The notes under the pieces are model-generated. The model saw only the letters and a program-made list of their open reading frames with translations. It was not told the origin of the DNA and did not search any database. This document shows positions 9,687-19,278 of a stretch of DNA of 64,000 nt, in pieces. Each line of letters starts with the position of its first letter. Position 1 is the first letter of the stretch. The translations under genes and the position numbers were made by a program. Source of the DNA: Arenicella chitinivorans (GTDB taxonomy: Bacteria > Pseudomonadota > Gammaproteobacteria > Arenicellales > Arenicellaceae). The stretch lies in NCBI RefSeq assembly GCF_014651515.1, contig NZ_BMXA01000001.1:682001-746000 (forward strand). The letters are read 5' to 3'.

Positions 9687-11240
9687 ATGAGCGAGATAGC
9701 GAATGAGTTGGAGACCACCGGCGGGCAGGCAGTAGCGTCCGTGCCGGCGGATGATGCGATACCGGTGGATTCGGATATTGCACAGATTCCGTACGCCTTT
9801 GCCAAGAAACACAATGTTCTGGTGAATCTGGAGGACGATGGCACCGCGCGTGTAACCTGCGTTCAAACTCCTAAACTTCCCGTCTTATCCGAACTTAAGC
9901 GGCGACTGAATCGTCGTCTTGTGCTCGAGCGCGTGATTGCGTCAGAGTTCGATACTCAACTCCGTGCCGCCTACGATAAAGGTGGCAGTCAGGCCACCCA
10001 GTTAATGGATGACATGGGTGATGATTTGGATCTTGAGCGGCTTGCGGACGAGATGCCGCAAACCACGGACCTGTTGGAAGCCGACGACGATGCGCCGATT
10101 ATTCGCCTTATCAACGCGCTGCTGACTCAGGCAATTCGGGAAAATGCCTCCGATATTCACCTTGAGGCCTTCGAGGAAGAGTCCGTGGTCCGTTTTCGAG
10201 TGGATGGTGTGCTGCGCGATATTCTCAGTCCGCGTCGAGAGATGCATGGCGCATTGGTATCACGTATCAAGGTGATGTCGAAGCTCGATATCGCTGAAAA
10301 ACGCCTGCCTCAGGATGGTCGCATGTCATTGCGCGTGGCCGAGCACCCAGTTGACGTGCGGGTCTCGACCTTGCCGACTCAGCATGGCGAGCGCGTCGTA
10401 TTACGGCTGCTAGATAAGCAAAGTGCGCGACTCGACCTGGAAAAGCTCGGCATGCCGGCTGATATTCTCCGAACATTTGAGGTGTTGATTCGTAAACCTA
10501 ACGGCATTTTGCTGGTAACCGGGCCAACCGGTTCAGGTAAAACCACCACGCTGTACTCCGGCTTACACCGACTGGATCGTAAACGACTGAATATTTTGAC
10601 AGTGGAAGATCCAGTTGAATACGATCTAGATGGTGTTGGTCAAACCCAGATGAATAGCAAGATTGGGCTGACGTTCGCCAGCGGCTTGCGTTCGATTCTG
10701 CGGCAAGACCCAGACGTGGTCCTGGTTGGTGAGATTCGCGATCTGGAAACAGCGGAAATCTCGGTTCAAGCCAGTTTGACTGGTCACTTGGTACTGTCAA
10801 CGCTGCACACTAACACCGCAGTTGGTGCGGTCACGCGTTTGGTGGACATGGGCGTTGAACCGTTTTTGATTGCATCCAGTTTGGTTGGTGTGCTGGCCCA
10901 GCGTCTCGTACGACGTTTATGCCCGGATTGTAAGTTACCGCATGAGCCCGATGATGCTGAGCGAGAATTACTGGGGATGTCGGCGACGCAGGAATCGACT
11001 CTGTTTAAACCACAAGGTTGCCCGAATTGTGAGCAAATTGGTTATCGAGGTCGATTAGGTATCTACGAGCTGATTGAAATGAATGAAGGAATGCGGCGTT
11101 TGATCCATGACGAAGCCTCCGAGGATTTGCTCACCAAACACGCACGCAAAACATCTCGGAGTCTAATGCATAACGGCTTCGACCGAGTGTTGCAAGGTGA
11201 GACCACCGTGGATGAAGTGTTCCGCGTGACGCAGTCCTAA
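9687..11240 (+). CDS. gspE: Type II secretion ATPase GspE
   Basis: Cytoplasmic hexameric ATPase that powers pseudopilus assembly. The N-terminal domain (to about residue 125) is of N1E type. The catalytic part has a Walker A motif GPTGSGKTTT with K285, an Asp box (LTVEDPVEY), a Walker B region (DPDVVLVGEIRDLETA) and a His box (TGHLVLSTLHTNTA). A zinc-binding tetracysteine module is visible as CPDC at about 412 and CPNC about 40 residues later, as in true GspE proteins. The length of 517 residues is normal. It starts 11 bases after gspD and is followed by gspF after 12 bases. Confidence 0.96.
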   Translation: MSEIANELETTGGQAVASVPADDAIPVDSDIAQIPYAFAKKHNVLVNLEDDGTARVTCVQTPKLPVLSELKRRLNRRLVLERVIASEFDTQLRAAYDKGGSQATQLMDDMGDDLDLERLADEMPQTTDLLEADDDAPIIRLINALLTQAIRENASDIHLEAFEEESVVRFRVDGVLRDILSPRREMHGALVSRIKVMSKLDIAEKRLPQDGRMSLRVAEHPVDVRVSTLPTQHGERVVLRLLDKQSARLDLEKLGMPADILRTFEVLIRKPNGILLVTGPTGSGKTTTLYSGLHRLDRKRLNILTVEDPVEYDLDGVGQTQMNSKIGLTFASGLRSILRQDPDVVLVGEIRDLETAEISVQASLTGHLVLSTLHTNTAVGAVTRLVDMGVEPFLIASSLVGVLAQRLVRRLCPDCKLPHEPDDAERELLGMSATQESTLFKPQGCPNCEQIGYRGRLGIYELIEMNEGMRRLIHDEASEDLLTKHARKTSRSLMHNGFDRVLQGETTVDEVFRVTQS

Positions 11241-11252
11241 AGGTCAACACCG

Positions 11253-12479
11253 ATGGCAACCTTCGAATATCAGGCCTTAAACGCTAAGGGGAGAACGGTC
11301 AAAGGGGTCACCTCGGGTGATCACGCCAAACAGGTGCGGGCTGAATTGCGCGCTCAGGGACTGATTCCCTTAAACGTAAAGTCGATTTCCGAAAGTGCCG
11401 CGAGTAAGTCGGATCAAAAAGGCCGTCCGTCTCGCCGCATCAAAATCAGCACTAATGAACTGTCGATTATGACTCGTCAGATGGCCACGCTGCTGGAATC
11501 GGGTATGACGGTCGAGGAAACCTTAAGTGCGGTAATCAAGCAGTCGGAAGGACACAAAGTCAAAACGGTGATCAGCGATATACGATCCATGGTCACCGAA
11601 GGCTACTCATTGTCAGATGCGATTGCATTGTATCCGAATAGCTTTCCAGAGATTTACCGTGCTTCCATTGCGGCCGGTGAGCAATCGGGCACCTTAGATA
11701 ATGTCTTGGACCGGTTAGCAGACTATCTGGAAGACAGTCACGCGATGCAGCAAAAGATTACGCAAGCCATTGTGTATCCGATCTTCTTGTTCTTCGTTTG
11801 TGCAGCGATTCTGGTGGTGCTGATCGTGGTTGTGGTGCCAAAGATCGTCGGTGTGTACGAAGACACCAAACAAGAATTGCCAACGCTCACCAAGGTTGTA
11901 ATCAAGATTTCAGACTTCATGGTCAATTATGGTGTTATCGTGGGGATCGGATTAGTCGTGTTGGTGGTACTGATTCGATTGTTATTCAGGCAGGATAAAC
12001 CTAAGCTGTGGTTACATCGGACTTACTTGAAAATCGTAGGCTTGCGTAAGATGGTGCAGAACATCGATTCGGCCAGAATGTCACGTACCTTGTCGATCAT
12101 GGTTGGTTCGGGCGTGCCGATTCTATCGTCCATGCGTGCCAGTCAGGCGGTGATGACGAATCGCGTATTGCAGCAAGACTTGCAGCAGGCAACCGAGGAA
12201 GTTTCTCAAGGTGTCTCAATTGGTCGAGCACTGGATCGCAGCGGCCATTTTCCACCGCTATTAGTACACATGGTATCGAGTGGCGAAAACAGCGGTCGGC
12301 TAGGGCATATGCTTGAAAAAGCAGCCACCGCCACCGAGAATGAAATGCAAACTCGAATCAGTATGATGGTCAGTTTGCTTGGGCCAATGATGATCTTGAT
12401 CATGGGGTCGATGGTAATGACGATTATTCTTGCCATTCTGATGCCAATGATGAAACTCCAAGAAATGGTGAATTTTTAG
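11253..12479 (+). CDS. gspF: Type II secretion inner-membrane platform protein GspF
   Basis: Polytopic inner-membrane protein that couples the GspE ATPase to the growing pseudopilus. The 408 residues contain two repeated T2SSF domains (about 75-198 and 277-400), each beginning with a pattern such as LSIMTRQMATLLESGMTVEE or ARMSRTLSIMVGSGVPILSS. There are three membrane segments near 175-195, 225-245 and 380-400. The N-terminus MATFEYQALNAKGRTVKGV is a family hallmark. It lies in the tight gspDEFG run. Confidence 0.96.
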   Translation: MATFEYQALNAKGRTVKGVTSGDHAKQVRAELRAQGLIPLNVKSISESAASKSDQKGRPSRRIKISTNELSIMTRQMATLLESGMTVEETLSAVIKQSEGHKVKTVISDIRSMVTEGYSLSDAIALYPNSFPEIYRASIAAGEQSGTLDNVLDRLADYLEDSHAMQQKITQAIVYPIFLFFVCAAILVVLIVVVVPKIVGVYEDTKQELPTLTKVVIKISDFMVNYGVIVGIGLVVLVVLIRLLFRQDKPKLWLHRTYLKIVGLRKMVQNIDSARMSRTLSIMVGSGVPILSSMRASQAVMTNRVLQQDLQQATEEVSQGVSIGRALDRSGHFPPLLVHMVSSGENSGRLGHMLEKAATATENEMQTRISMMVSLLGPMMILIMGSMVMTIILAILMPMMKLQEMVNF

Positions 12480-12512
12480 TGCAATGAGCTGTGACTCATT
12501 GAAGGAGCAAAA

Positions 12513-12950
12513 ATGAAGAAAACTTATACGCAACGTTCTACACAGGCCGGTTTCACGTTGATCGAAATCATGGTCGTCGTGATTATTATCGGTTTATTAT
12601 CGGCGATGATTATGCCGAACCTGTTCAAATCTAAGCACAAAGCCGATGTCGTCAAAGCACAAAATGACATTAGCAAGATTGAAAGCACCTTGGCGTTATA
12701 CCGGTTGGATAATTTTCAATATCCCACTACCTCAGAGGGTCTGGATGCATTAATTACCAACCCGGGTAAGAATACGTGGAATGGTCCCTATCTAGATCGA
12801 AAGCCGAAAGACCCTTGGCAGAACGACTATCAGTACGTGCGTCCCGGCACACACAATCCAGACAAATTTGACCTCTGGAGTATGGGGGCGGATGGTGCCA
12901 CGGGTGGTGAAGGCGATGCAAAGGATATCGTCAACTGGGAGCAGGGCTGA
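12513..12950 (+). CDS. gspG: Major pseudopilin GspG
   Basis: Main subunit of the type II secretion pseudopilus. It has a short leader and the prepilin peptidase site AG|FTLIEIMVV, with Phe+1 and the conserved Glu+5, followed by a hydrophobic helix (VVIIIGLLSAMIMPNLF). The C-terminal half carries the GspG pattern YPTTSEGLDALITNP, WNGPYLDRKPKDPWQNDYQY and the Asp-rich calcium-binding end SMGADGATGGEGDAKDI. The RBS GGAG (about 12502-12505) precedes the ATG. The stop abuts the stop of the convergent mobA with no spacer, so the gsp operon ends here; gspC and gspH-N are not in the window. Confidence 0.96.
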   Translation: MKKTYTQRSTQAGFTLIEIMVVVIIIGLLSAMIMPNLFKSKHKADVVKAQNDISKIESTLALYRLDNFQYPTTSEGLDALITNPGKNTWNGPYLDRKPKDPWQNDYQYVRPGTHNPDKFDLWSMGADGATGGEGDAKDIVNWEQG

Positions 12951-13544
12951 TCAACCACGCAATTCCTCAAGGTAGTTGAGGTTCTGAAATTCTGTGGCGT
13001 GGTCCGAGCAATCCAGTTCGACCGCGCCGTTTTTTCGCAGCCAGCGGTGCATGGCACGATTCCCGTCGGCATAGCTTGCCAGCAATGAATCCCAGGTTGG
13101 CCTTGGCAATAGACAATGCAAGGATTGCAGTCTCTCTCCGTTATGACAGACCACCGCAGAATTTGGATTGGCGTTGGCCAGTGACACCAAGGATTGCCAC
13201 AGTTTCGTCGTGACACCTGGCGTATCGCACGGCGAAACGAGTAGTCCCTGAATCGTCGATGATGGCACGCACCCTTCAATTGAGCGACAAATACCGGCCA
13301 TGGGGCCAAGGTAGGCCGACGATTCGGAATCATGCAGCACACGTCGCGCAAACTGTGCATACTGCTCATGATTTCGATTTGCGCTAATGATCAGGTCACA
13401 GACACAGGGTTGCATCGCCATGGCTGTCCACGCGACAAGCGCGCGACCTTGATATGCCTGAAGACCTTTGTCTAGTCCTTGCATTCGGCGACTTGCCCCG
13501 CCAGCCAAAATAAGCCCCGCCAGATTGGATGTGTCTAGTTGCAT
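12951..13544 (-). CDS. mobA: Molybdenum cofactor guanylyltransferase
   Basis: Adds GMP to molybdopterin to make the guanine dinucleotide form of the molybdenum cofactor. The nucleotidyltransferase motif LAGLILAGGASRRMQGLDKG stands at the N-terminus, and a metal-binding region is visible in LLVSPCDTPGV. The frame is open to a TTG at 13610, but the family N-terminus starts close to the ATG at 13544 (MQLDTSNLAGL), which I prefer. The usual Gly after SRRM is Gln here (SRRMQGLDKG). It converges on gspG with no intergenic bases and is divergent from the GH97 gene. No other molybdenum gene is in the window. Confidence 0.85.
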   Translation of the reverse strand: MQLDTSNLAGLILAGGASRRMQGLDKGLQAYQGRALVAWTAMAMQPCVCDLIISANRNHEQYAQFARRVLHDSESSAYLGPMAGICRSIEGCVPSSTIQGLLVSPCDTPGVTTKLWQSLVSLANANPNSAVVCHNGERLQSLHCLLPRPTWDSLLASYADGNRAMHRWLRKNGAVELDCSDHATEFQNLNYLEELRG

Positions 13545-13705
13545 ATTGATTGAAAATGACTGTTGATGGAGAGCCTCTGGTGTGCGAAGTGTGTACGAAC
13601 CAAGTGACAAGAGTGACAGTCATTAAACTACGCATTCGTATTCATTCACGACTAATCACGAATTATTTTATAGTGAACCGATTCAAACTAGAACATAAAT
13701 AGAGG

Positions 13706-15775
13706 ATGGAGATGACTGGTCTTAAATCGTTTCTAATTACCGTGAGCTGTGCCGCCATAGTACTTAGCGCAACGGCTGGTGCGGCAACCCATACGGTGAC
13801 TTCACCAGATGGCGCGATACAAGTGCATGTGTCGGATGATGGTGGTGAATTACGCTACCGTGTTAATCGGGCTGAGAAAGTAATTATCCAGCCGTCGTTG
13901 CTGGGTATGCGTTTCGCTGCGCATCACGGGTTTGATGCAGATTTGCAAATAGTCGGTGCGAAGGAATCGTCGAGTGACACGCAGTGGGAACAGCCCTGGG
14001 GCGAACGTCGTGTTGTGCGAGACCATCATAATGAATTGACGCTGGAAGTGAAACGCAATAAACCAGAACAGTCGCTGACTTTGCGCGTTCGCGCGTTTAA
14101 TGACGGCATTGGTTTTCGTTACGAAGTGCCAAAACAGCCCAACCTGAAGGACCTCACGATCACAGAAGAGTTCACTGAATTTAACATGGATGAAAAAGCC
14201 ACTGCGTGGTGGATACCCGCACGTAAGTGGAATCGTTATGAGTATTTGTACCAAAAAACCACGGTCGATGAGATGGAGATGGTGCATACACCGGTTACCA
14301 TGCGTTTGACCAATGGTGTGCATGTGAGTCTACACGAAGCCGCACTGGTGGATTACGCGGGCATGTCAATCGAGCATCGACGCGGTCCGAATCTGGTGGC
14401 TAATCTGGCGCCTCGTTCAGACGGTGCACTGGTGAAAGTGAGTACCCCGTTCAAATCACCTTGGCGCACCATTCAAATCGCCGAACAAGCGGTTGGCTTA
14501 GTAAATTCCGACTTGATTCTAAACTTGAATGAGCCAAACAAAATGGGCGATGTGTCTTGGTTTAAACCAGGAAAGTATGTTGGTATCTGGTGGCAACAAC
14601 ACATCAAAGATCGCACTTGGGGTAGCGATGGCATTCACGCGGCAACCACCGAGGCGACCATCGAGTACATGGATTTTGCTGCTGAAAACGGTTTCGATGG
14701 CGTGTTGGTCGAAGGATGGAATATCGGCTGGGATGGCGATTGGTACAACAACGGTGATGTATTTAGTTTTACCGAAACCTACAATGATTTCGACATCGAG
14801 AAAGTCGCTGCATATGGCCGCAAGGTCGGCGTGCGCCTAATCGGTCACCACGAAACATCTGGCAATATCTCCAATTACGAGAAGCAATTAGATGACGCAT
14901 TGGACTTGTATCAAGCCAACGATGTTGCGATCATCAAAACCGGTTACGTGGCGGATGCTGGCAAACTTAAGCGGATCGACGAACAAGGCATTGTGCGCTA
15001 CGAGTACCACGACGGCCAGCACAATGTGAATCATCATCAGCTGGTGATCGACAAAGCGGCTGAGCATAAAATCGCCATCAATCCCCATGAGCCGGTCAAA
15101 GACACCGGTCTGCGCCGCACCTATCCGAACTGGGTCAGTCGTGAGGGCGCACGCGGACAAGAGTTTAACGCTTGGGGTGTGCCGCCGAATGGCCCAAACC
15201 ATGTGTCTAATCTGGTGTTCACGCGTATGTTGTCTGGCCCGATGGACTACACCGCTGGCGCGTTCGATTTACGACCGAGTGAACGTCCACCTGTGACCAA
15301 AGAAATGGGGCGCCATGACAAGCGGTCGCGCATCGAGCACACATTGGCCAAAGAGCTATCCTTGTATGTGACGATCTACTCGCCGATTCAGATGGTGATG
15401 GATCTGCCGGAAAACTACGCTGCACGCCCTGATGCCTTTCAGTTTATTAAAGACGTACCAACGGATTGGGAACAATCAATCGCGTTGTCCGGTGAAGTGG
15501 GCGAATATTTGGTTATTGCTCGGCAAGATCGTAATTCGTCGGACTGGTATTTGGCCGCACACACCAACGAAAAAGCACGCACCTTGAATGCCGACTTACG
15601 CTTTCTGGGCGAAGGGCAGTATACCGCGCAAATCTACCGCGATGGAGAAAATGCCGATTACGATGCCGCCCCCTATGATATTGTGATCGAGACCCGTGAA
15701 GTGAATGCAGAAGAGTCACTGTCGTTTGATCTCGGCCGCAGCGGCGGTGCGGTAGTAAGGTTTATCAAGCGATAA
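13706..15775 (+). CDS. Glycoside hydrolase family 97, SusB-like alpha-glucosidase
   Basis: Periplasmic or secreted glycosidase with a signal peptide at residues 1-28 (ending TAGAAT). An N-terminal beta-sandwich runs to about residue 285, a (beta/alpha)8 barrel follows (GIWWQQHIKDRTWG, GFDGVLVEGWNIGWDGDWYNN), and a C-terminal beta-domain ends the protein. Glu residues expected for the inverting GH97 branch are present: E383 in HHETSG, E462 in NPHEP and E486 in GQEFNAW. GH97 also contains retaining alpha-galactosidases with an Asp nucleophile, but the Glu pattern points to the inverting alpha-glucosidase type. 689 residues is the usual length. The gene stands alone with its own terminator and no sus partner beside it. 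Confidence 0.92.
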   Translation: MEMTGLKSFLITVSCAAIVLSATAGAATHTVTSPDGAIQVHVSDDGGELRYRVNRAEKVIIQPSLLGMRFAAHHGFDADLQIVGAKESSSDTQWEQPWGERRVVRDHHNELTLEVKRNKPEQSLTLRVRAFNDGIGFRYEVPKQPNLKDLTITEEFTEFNMDEKATAWWIPARKWNRYEYLYQKTTVDEMEMVHTPVTMRLTNGVHVSLHEAALVDYAGMSIEHRRGPNLVANLAPRSDGALVKVSTPFKSPWRTIQIAEQAVGLVNSDLILNLNEPNKMGDVSWFKPGKYVGIWWQQHIKDRTWGSDGIHAATTEATIEYMDFAAENGFDGVLVEGWNIGWDGDWYNNGDVFSFTETYNDFDIEKVAAYGRKVGVRLIGHHETSGNISNYEKQLDDALDLYQANDVAIIKTGYVADAGKLKRIDEQGIVRYEYHDGQHNVNHHQLVIDKAAEHKIAINPHEPVKDTGLRRTYPNWVSREGARGQEFNAWGVPPNGPNHVSNLVFTRMLSGPMDYTAGAFDLRPSERPPVTKEMGRHDKRSRIEHTLAKELSLYVTIYSPIQMVMDLPENYAARPDAFQFIKDVPTDWEQSIALSGEVGEYLVIARQDRNSSDWYLAAHTNEKARTLNADLRFLGEGQYTAQIYRDGENADYDAAPYDIVIETREVNAEESLSFDLGRSGGAVVRFIKR

Positions 15776-15802
15776 AACCACAATCGTACCTCTGTGTACC
15801 GG

Positions 15803-15828
15803 ACAGGCCGCCTCGTGCGGCCTGTTTT
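15803..15828 (+). terminator. Intrinsic terminator after the GH97 gene
   Basis: A 9-bp perfect stem, ACAGGCCGC / GCGGCCTGT, with a 5-base loop (CTCGT) and a short T run, 28 bases after the GH97 stop. Confidence 0.8.
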
Positions 15829-15953
15829 GCGTTGCGAGCTCTGACACGGGATTATCGTGCCGGGTTGACTCGACTATAATTCGGGTCTGGCAGATAGTAT
15901 TACGTAAGGGTTTCATGTACTCTGCGCTGCTTCTAACACTTTGAGAACCAAAC

Positions 15954-17351
15954 ATGAAATTTGCCGATCTTGGCCTGTCCAGCTCCTTATTGGAAACCCT
16001 TGACGATCTTGGCTACCAGACGCCATCACCGATCCAGGCTCAGGCCATTCCGCATGTGTTGCAAGGCAAGGATGTGATGGCTGCCGCGCAAACCGGGACC
16101 GGTAAAACCGCGGGTTTTACTTTGCCGGTCATTCAGCGCCTAAGCGAGACACCCAAACCCAGTGGTAACGGCAATCAAGTGCGAGCCTTGGTGTTAACCC
16201 CAACCCGCGAATTGGCGGCCCAAGTTGCCGACAGCGTGAAAACTTACGGCGCTGGTTTAGGTACGCGTTCGGTGGTTGTGTTCGGCGGCGTCAAAATCAA
16301 TCCACAAATGCAGCGTTTGCGCGGTGGCACCGACGTTTTGATCGCAACGCCGGGCCGGTTAATTGATCTGCATACGCAAAACGCAGTGCGTTTTGATAAT
16401 CTCGAGGTACTCATACTGGATGAGGCCGATCGTATGTTGGATATGGGGTTTATTCACGATATTCGGCGCATTATTAAGTTGCTGCCTAAGCGACGTCAGA
16501 CACTGCTGTTTTCGGCGACCTTTTCAAAAGATATTCGCGAACTGGCTAAGACCATTGTGCATCAACCGGTGGAAGTATCGGTTAGCCCACCGAACAGTAC
16601 CGTTGACACGGTCAAACAAAGTATGATCGCCGTCGAAAAGTCCGATAAAACCAAAGTGCTGACACGGTTAATTAACGACAACGACTGGTATCAGGTGTTG
16701 GTTTTTTCACGTACTAAACACGGCGCAAACCGTCTGGTTCGTCAGCTCGATGGCAAGGGTGTGAACGCGGCTGCGATTCATGGTAACAAGAGTCAGGGAG
16801 CTCGTACCAAGGCGTTGGCTGAGTTCAAGTCCGGTAAGTTACGTGTGTTGGTGGCGACTGATATTGCCGCTCGCGGTATTGATATCGACCAGTTGCCACA
16901 TGTGGTGAACTTTGACTTGCCGCAGGTGGCTGAGGATTACGTGCACCGGATTGGTCGCACCGGGCGTGCAGGCGCGAGCGGTGAAGCAGTCTCGCTGGTC
17001 AGTCATGACGAATTTAAGTTGCTCGTTGATATAGAAAAGCTGATTGGTAAAACTGTGCCACGGGTTGAGCTGGATGGGTATGCACCGCTGAACCAATTGC
17101 CAGACTCGCCGACTCCGTCGAAAAATAAGCCGAAAAAACCTAGACCAAATAAGAAAAAAACGAGTCGTCCCAGAAACCACCAAGCTAAAGATACGGATGC
17201 CGATAAATCAGGGCGAGGTGAGTCGCGTAACCAATCCGCGACCGGTGACAAGGACCAGGCGCTGCGTCCAGGTGGTTCGCCCTACGGTGCCGGAAATAAA
17301 AAGCGGCGACGTAATCGTCGTCGCAAACCGAGCCCCTCAAGGTCAGACTAG
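15954..17351 (+). CDS. rhlE: DEAD-box ATP-dependent RNA helicase, RhlE-like
   Basis: RNA helicase that unwinds short RNA duplexes in ribosome assembly or mRNA turnover. All core motifs can be read: Q motif ([14 protein letters not shown]), motif [10 protein letters not shown], Ia PTRELA, Ib TPGR, motif II DEAD, motif III SAT, and [12 protein letters not shown]. After the helicase core (to about residue 370) comes a long basic, low-complexity tail rich in Lys, Arg and Asn, which probably binds RNA; such tails are usual in RhlE. The N-terminus [21 protein letters not shown] also fits RhlE better than DbpA or SrmB. ATG 15954 gives the family start. Confidence 0.9.
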   Translation: MKFADLGLSSSLLETLDDLGYQTPSPIQAQAIPHVLQGKDVMAAAQTGTGKTAGFTLPVIQRLSETPKPSGNGNQVRALVLTPTRELAAQVADSVKTYGAGLGTRSVVVFGGVKINPQMQRLRGGTDVLIATPGRLIDLHTQNAVRFDNLEVLILDEADRMLDMGFIHDIRRIIKLLPKRRQTLLFSATFSKDIRELAKTIVHQPVEVSVSPPNSTVDTVKQSMIAVEKSDKTKVLTRLINDNDWYQVLVFSRTKHGANRLVRQLDGKGVNAAAIHGNKSQGARTKALAEFKSGKLRVLVATDIAARGIDIDQLPHVVNFDLPQVAEDYVHRIGRTGRAGASGEAVSLVSHDEFKLLVDIEKLIGKTVPRVELDGYAPLNQLPDSPTPSKNKPKKPRPNKKKTSRPRNHQAKDTDADKSGRGESRNQSATGDKDQALRPGGSPYGAGNKKRRRNRRRKPSPSRSD

Positions 17352-17371
17352 TGGGGCGACCTTAAGCGTGT

Positions 17372-17782
17372 ATGTTTAGTCGGTTCAGCCCACTACAGCG
17401 AAGCTTGGTGGCGTCAGCCTGCGGCTTCGCTTTTTATGGAGCTTGGGCGGCGTTGGTAAACCTAGAACACGGCGCGCGGGCGGCAGCAAAAGCAGCGTGT
17501 GTACAAGGACTGTATAGCTTTACCGTGACGCTGGGTATGACCTTAGTATTGGAAACCGTGTTTAAAGTAATGAGTCGCTATTTTAAGGCACGCTGGTTGA
17601 TAGATTGGACCACGATCGCCACTGCTTGTGGTGCCGTCTTTTCCGGCTCATGGTATGTCAATGTGTTGGCTGGAACGCCAGAGGTGTTTCGTACCGTGGT
17701 TCTCGGCTATGTGATCGGTGGCGTGTATTGCATCTTATATGTAAGGGGGCTGGCGCAGGCACATCGTAACCTGCACGACTGA
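17372..17782 (+). CDS. Small hypothetical membrane protein, four predicted TM segments
   Basis: I do not recognise a named family. The 136-residue protein has hydrophobic segments at about 8-30, 44-66, 77-100 and 105-126, with the polar/aromatic pattern AACVQGLYSFTVTL between the first two, and a positively charged loop MSRYFKARW. No signal peptide or catalytic motif is seen. It follows the helicase gene by 20 bases on the same strand, so it may be co-transcribed. The coding frame is clean and codon use is like that of the neighbours, so I take it as a real gene of unknown function. Confidence 0.7.
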   Translation: MFSRFSPLQRSLVASACGFAFYGAWAALVNLEHGARAAAKAACVQGLYSFTVTLGMTLVLETVFKVMSRYFKARWLIDWTTIATACGAVFSGSWYVNVLAGTPEVFRTVVLGYVIGGVYCILYVRGLAQAHRNLHD

Positions 17783-17853
17783 GTCAGGGTAATGCGAACG
17801 TCGACGTAACACGTTTTTCTGGTATTCTGGCGCAACCTTTTAACTGTTCAGAG

Positions 17854-19278
17854 ATGCCTGTGAAAATTATTCAATCATGCAGTATCGCGTTGTTCTCTGT
17901 TGGCTTAGTCGGTTGTGCAAGTGTACCGTCGACTGGGACCACCACCAGCCCATCAGCCCCGACAGCTGAGCGCGCCTCACCGTTTTCCTCAACTTATTCG
18001 ATTCCTCCTGCGCCAGCGTATGTACTGTCAGGGGCAACAGTCCTCACGGGGTCTGGCGAGCAACTTGACAACGCTTCAGTCGTATTTGCTGACGGGAAGA
18101 TCGTTGCTGTTGGGGCTGAGATCGATGTTCCAGAAGGCGCTGTATCGATCGATGCCCGTGGTAAGTGGATTACACCTGGGATCATCGACGTACATTCGCA
18201 TATGGGTGTGTATCCAAATCCATCCGTCGAATCACACAGCGATGGGAACGAAATGGTCGCCCCGGCGACGGCGAAAGTCTGGGCTGAGCACTCAGTTTGG
18301 CCACAAGACCCAAATTTTGAGAAAGCGCTGGCCGGTGGCGTGACCACTGCACAAATACTGCCGGGCTCTGCCAATCTGTTTGGTGGCCGTGGGGTTACGC
18401 TCAAGACCATACCCTCAGTGACGATGATGGGTATGAAGTTCCCCGACGCACCGCACGCACTCAAGATGGCCTGCGGTGAAAACCCCAAACGCGTGTACGG
18501 CGAGAAAGGCGGCCCAGGCACACGCATGGGCAATATGGCGGGCTATCGATCTGCGTGGATTGCGGCCCAGTCTTATGATAAGCAGTGGGATGAGTATGAA
18601 GCCAAGGTTGCGAACGGTGACAAGTCGGCTCAGGCGCCGGAACGAAATCTCGAGATGGAGACACTGCGCGGCGTTCTGGATGGCGAAATTCGGATTCACA
18701 ATCATTGTTATCGCGCCGATGAGATGGCGAATATGATTGAATTGTCTAAGGAGTTTGGTTATCAGATTGCTGCCTTTCATCATGCCGTTGAGGCGTATAA
18801 GGTCGCGCCCTTGTTGGCTGAAAATGATATTTGCGCTGTGGTCTGGGCAGATTGGTGGGGCTTCAAACAGGAGGCCTACGATATGATTCGTGAGAACGCT
18901 GCGTTGATTGAGTTCGCCAAGGGCTGCGCGATAATCCATTCGGACGATGAAACGCAAATTCAGCGTCTCCCGCAAGAAATCGGTAAAGTCGTCAGCGCTG
19001 CAAAGCAAATTGGGATCGATATCCCGGTCGCTACGGCCATTCGATGGGTCACTTCCAATTCTGCAAAATCAATTGGTTTAGAAGATCGTATCGGGAGTTT
19101 GGCCCCCGGTATGAACGCAGATGTCGTGCTCTGGAGCGGAAACCCACTCAGTGTCTACACGAAAGCCGACAAAGTCTGGGTCGATGGCGCACTGCGTTTC
19201 GATCGTCGCAACCCTGATATCAATACCACCAGTGATTTTAATCTCGGCATTATTACCCCAACGGAGGATCGACCATGA
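17854..19278 (+). CDS. Amidohydrolase-superfamily lipoprotein, active-site residues present
   Basis: A 474-residue metal-dependent hydrolase exported as a lipoprotein: the signal ends LVGCASVPSTG (Cys near residue 21), followed by a Ser/Thr/Pro linker. The amidohydrolase core has GKWITPGIIDVHSHMG with the metal-binding H114 and H116, further His in RIHNHCYRADE and FHHAVEAYK, and an Asp in IHSDDE. The C-terminal SIGLEDRIGSLAPGMNADVVLWSGNP is typical of the imidazolonepropionase/dipeptidase-like branch. The substrate is unknown; periplasmic peptide or lactam hydrolysis is possible. Its stop overlaps the start of the next amidohydrolase gene by 4 bases (ATGA), so the two are translationally coupled. 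Confidence 0.85.
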   Translation: MPVKIIQSCSIALFSVGLVGCASVPSTGTTTSPSAPTAERASPFSSTYSIPPAPAYVLSGATVLTGSGEQLDNASVVFADGKIVAVGAEIDVPEGAVSIDARGKWITPGIIDVHSHMGVYPNPSVESHSDGNEMVAPATAKVWAEHSVWPQDPNFEKALAGGVTTAQILPGSANLFGGRGVTLKTIPSVTMMGMKFPDAPHALKMACGENPKRVYGEKGGPGTRMGNMAGYRSAWIAAQSYDKQWDEYEAKVANGDKSAQAPERNLEMETLRGVLDGEIRIHNHCYRADEMANMIELSKEFGYQIAAFHHAVEAYKVAPLLAENDICAVVWADWWGFKQEAYDMIRENAALIEFAKGCAIIHSDDETQIQRLPQEIGKVVSAAKQIGIDIPVATAIRWVTSNSAKSIGLEDRIGSLAPGMNADVVLWSGNPLSVYTKADKVWVDGALRFDRRNPDINTTSDFNLGIITPTEDRP

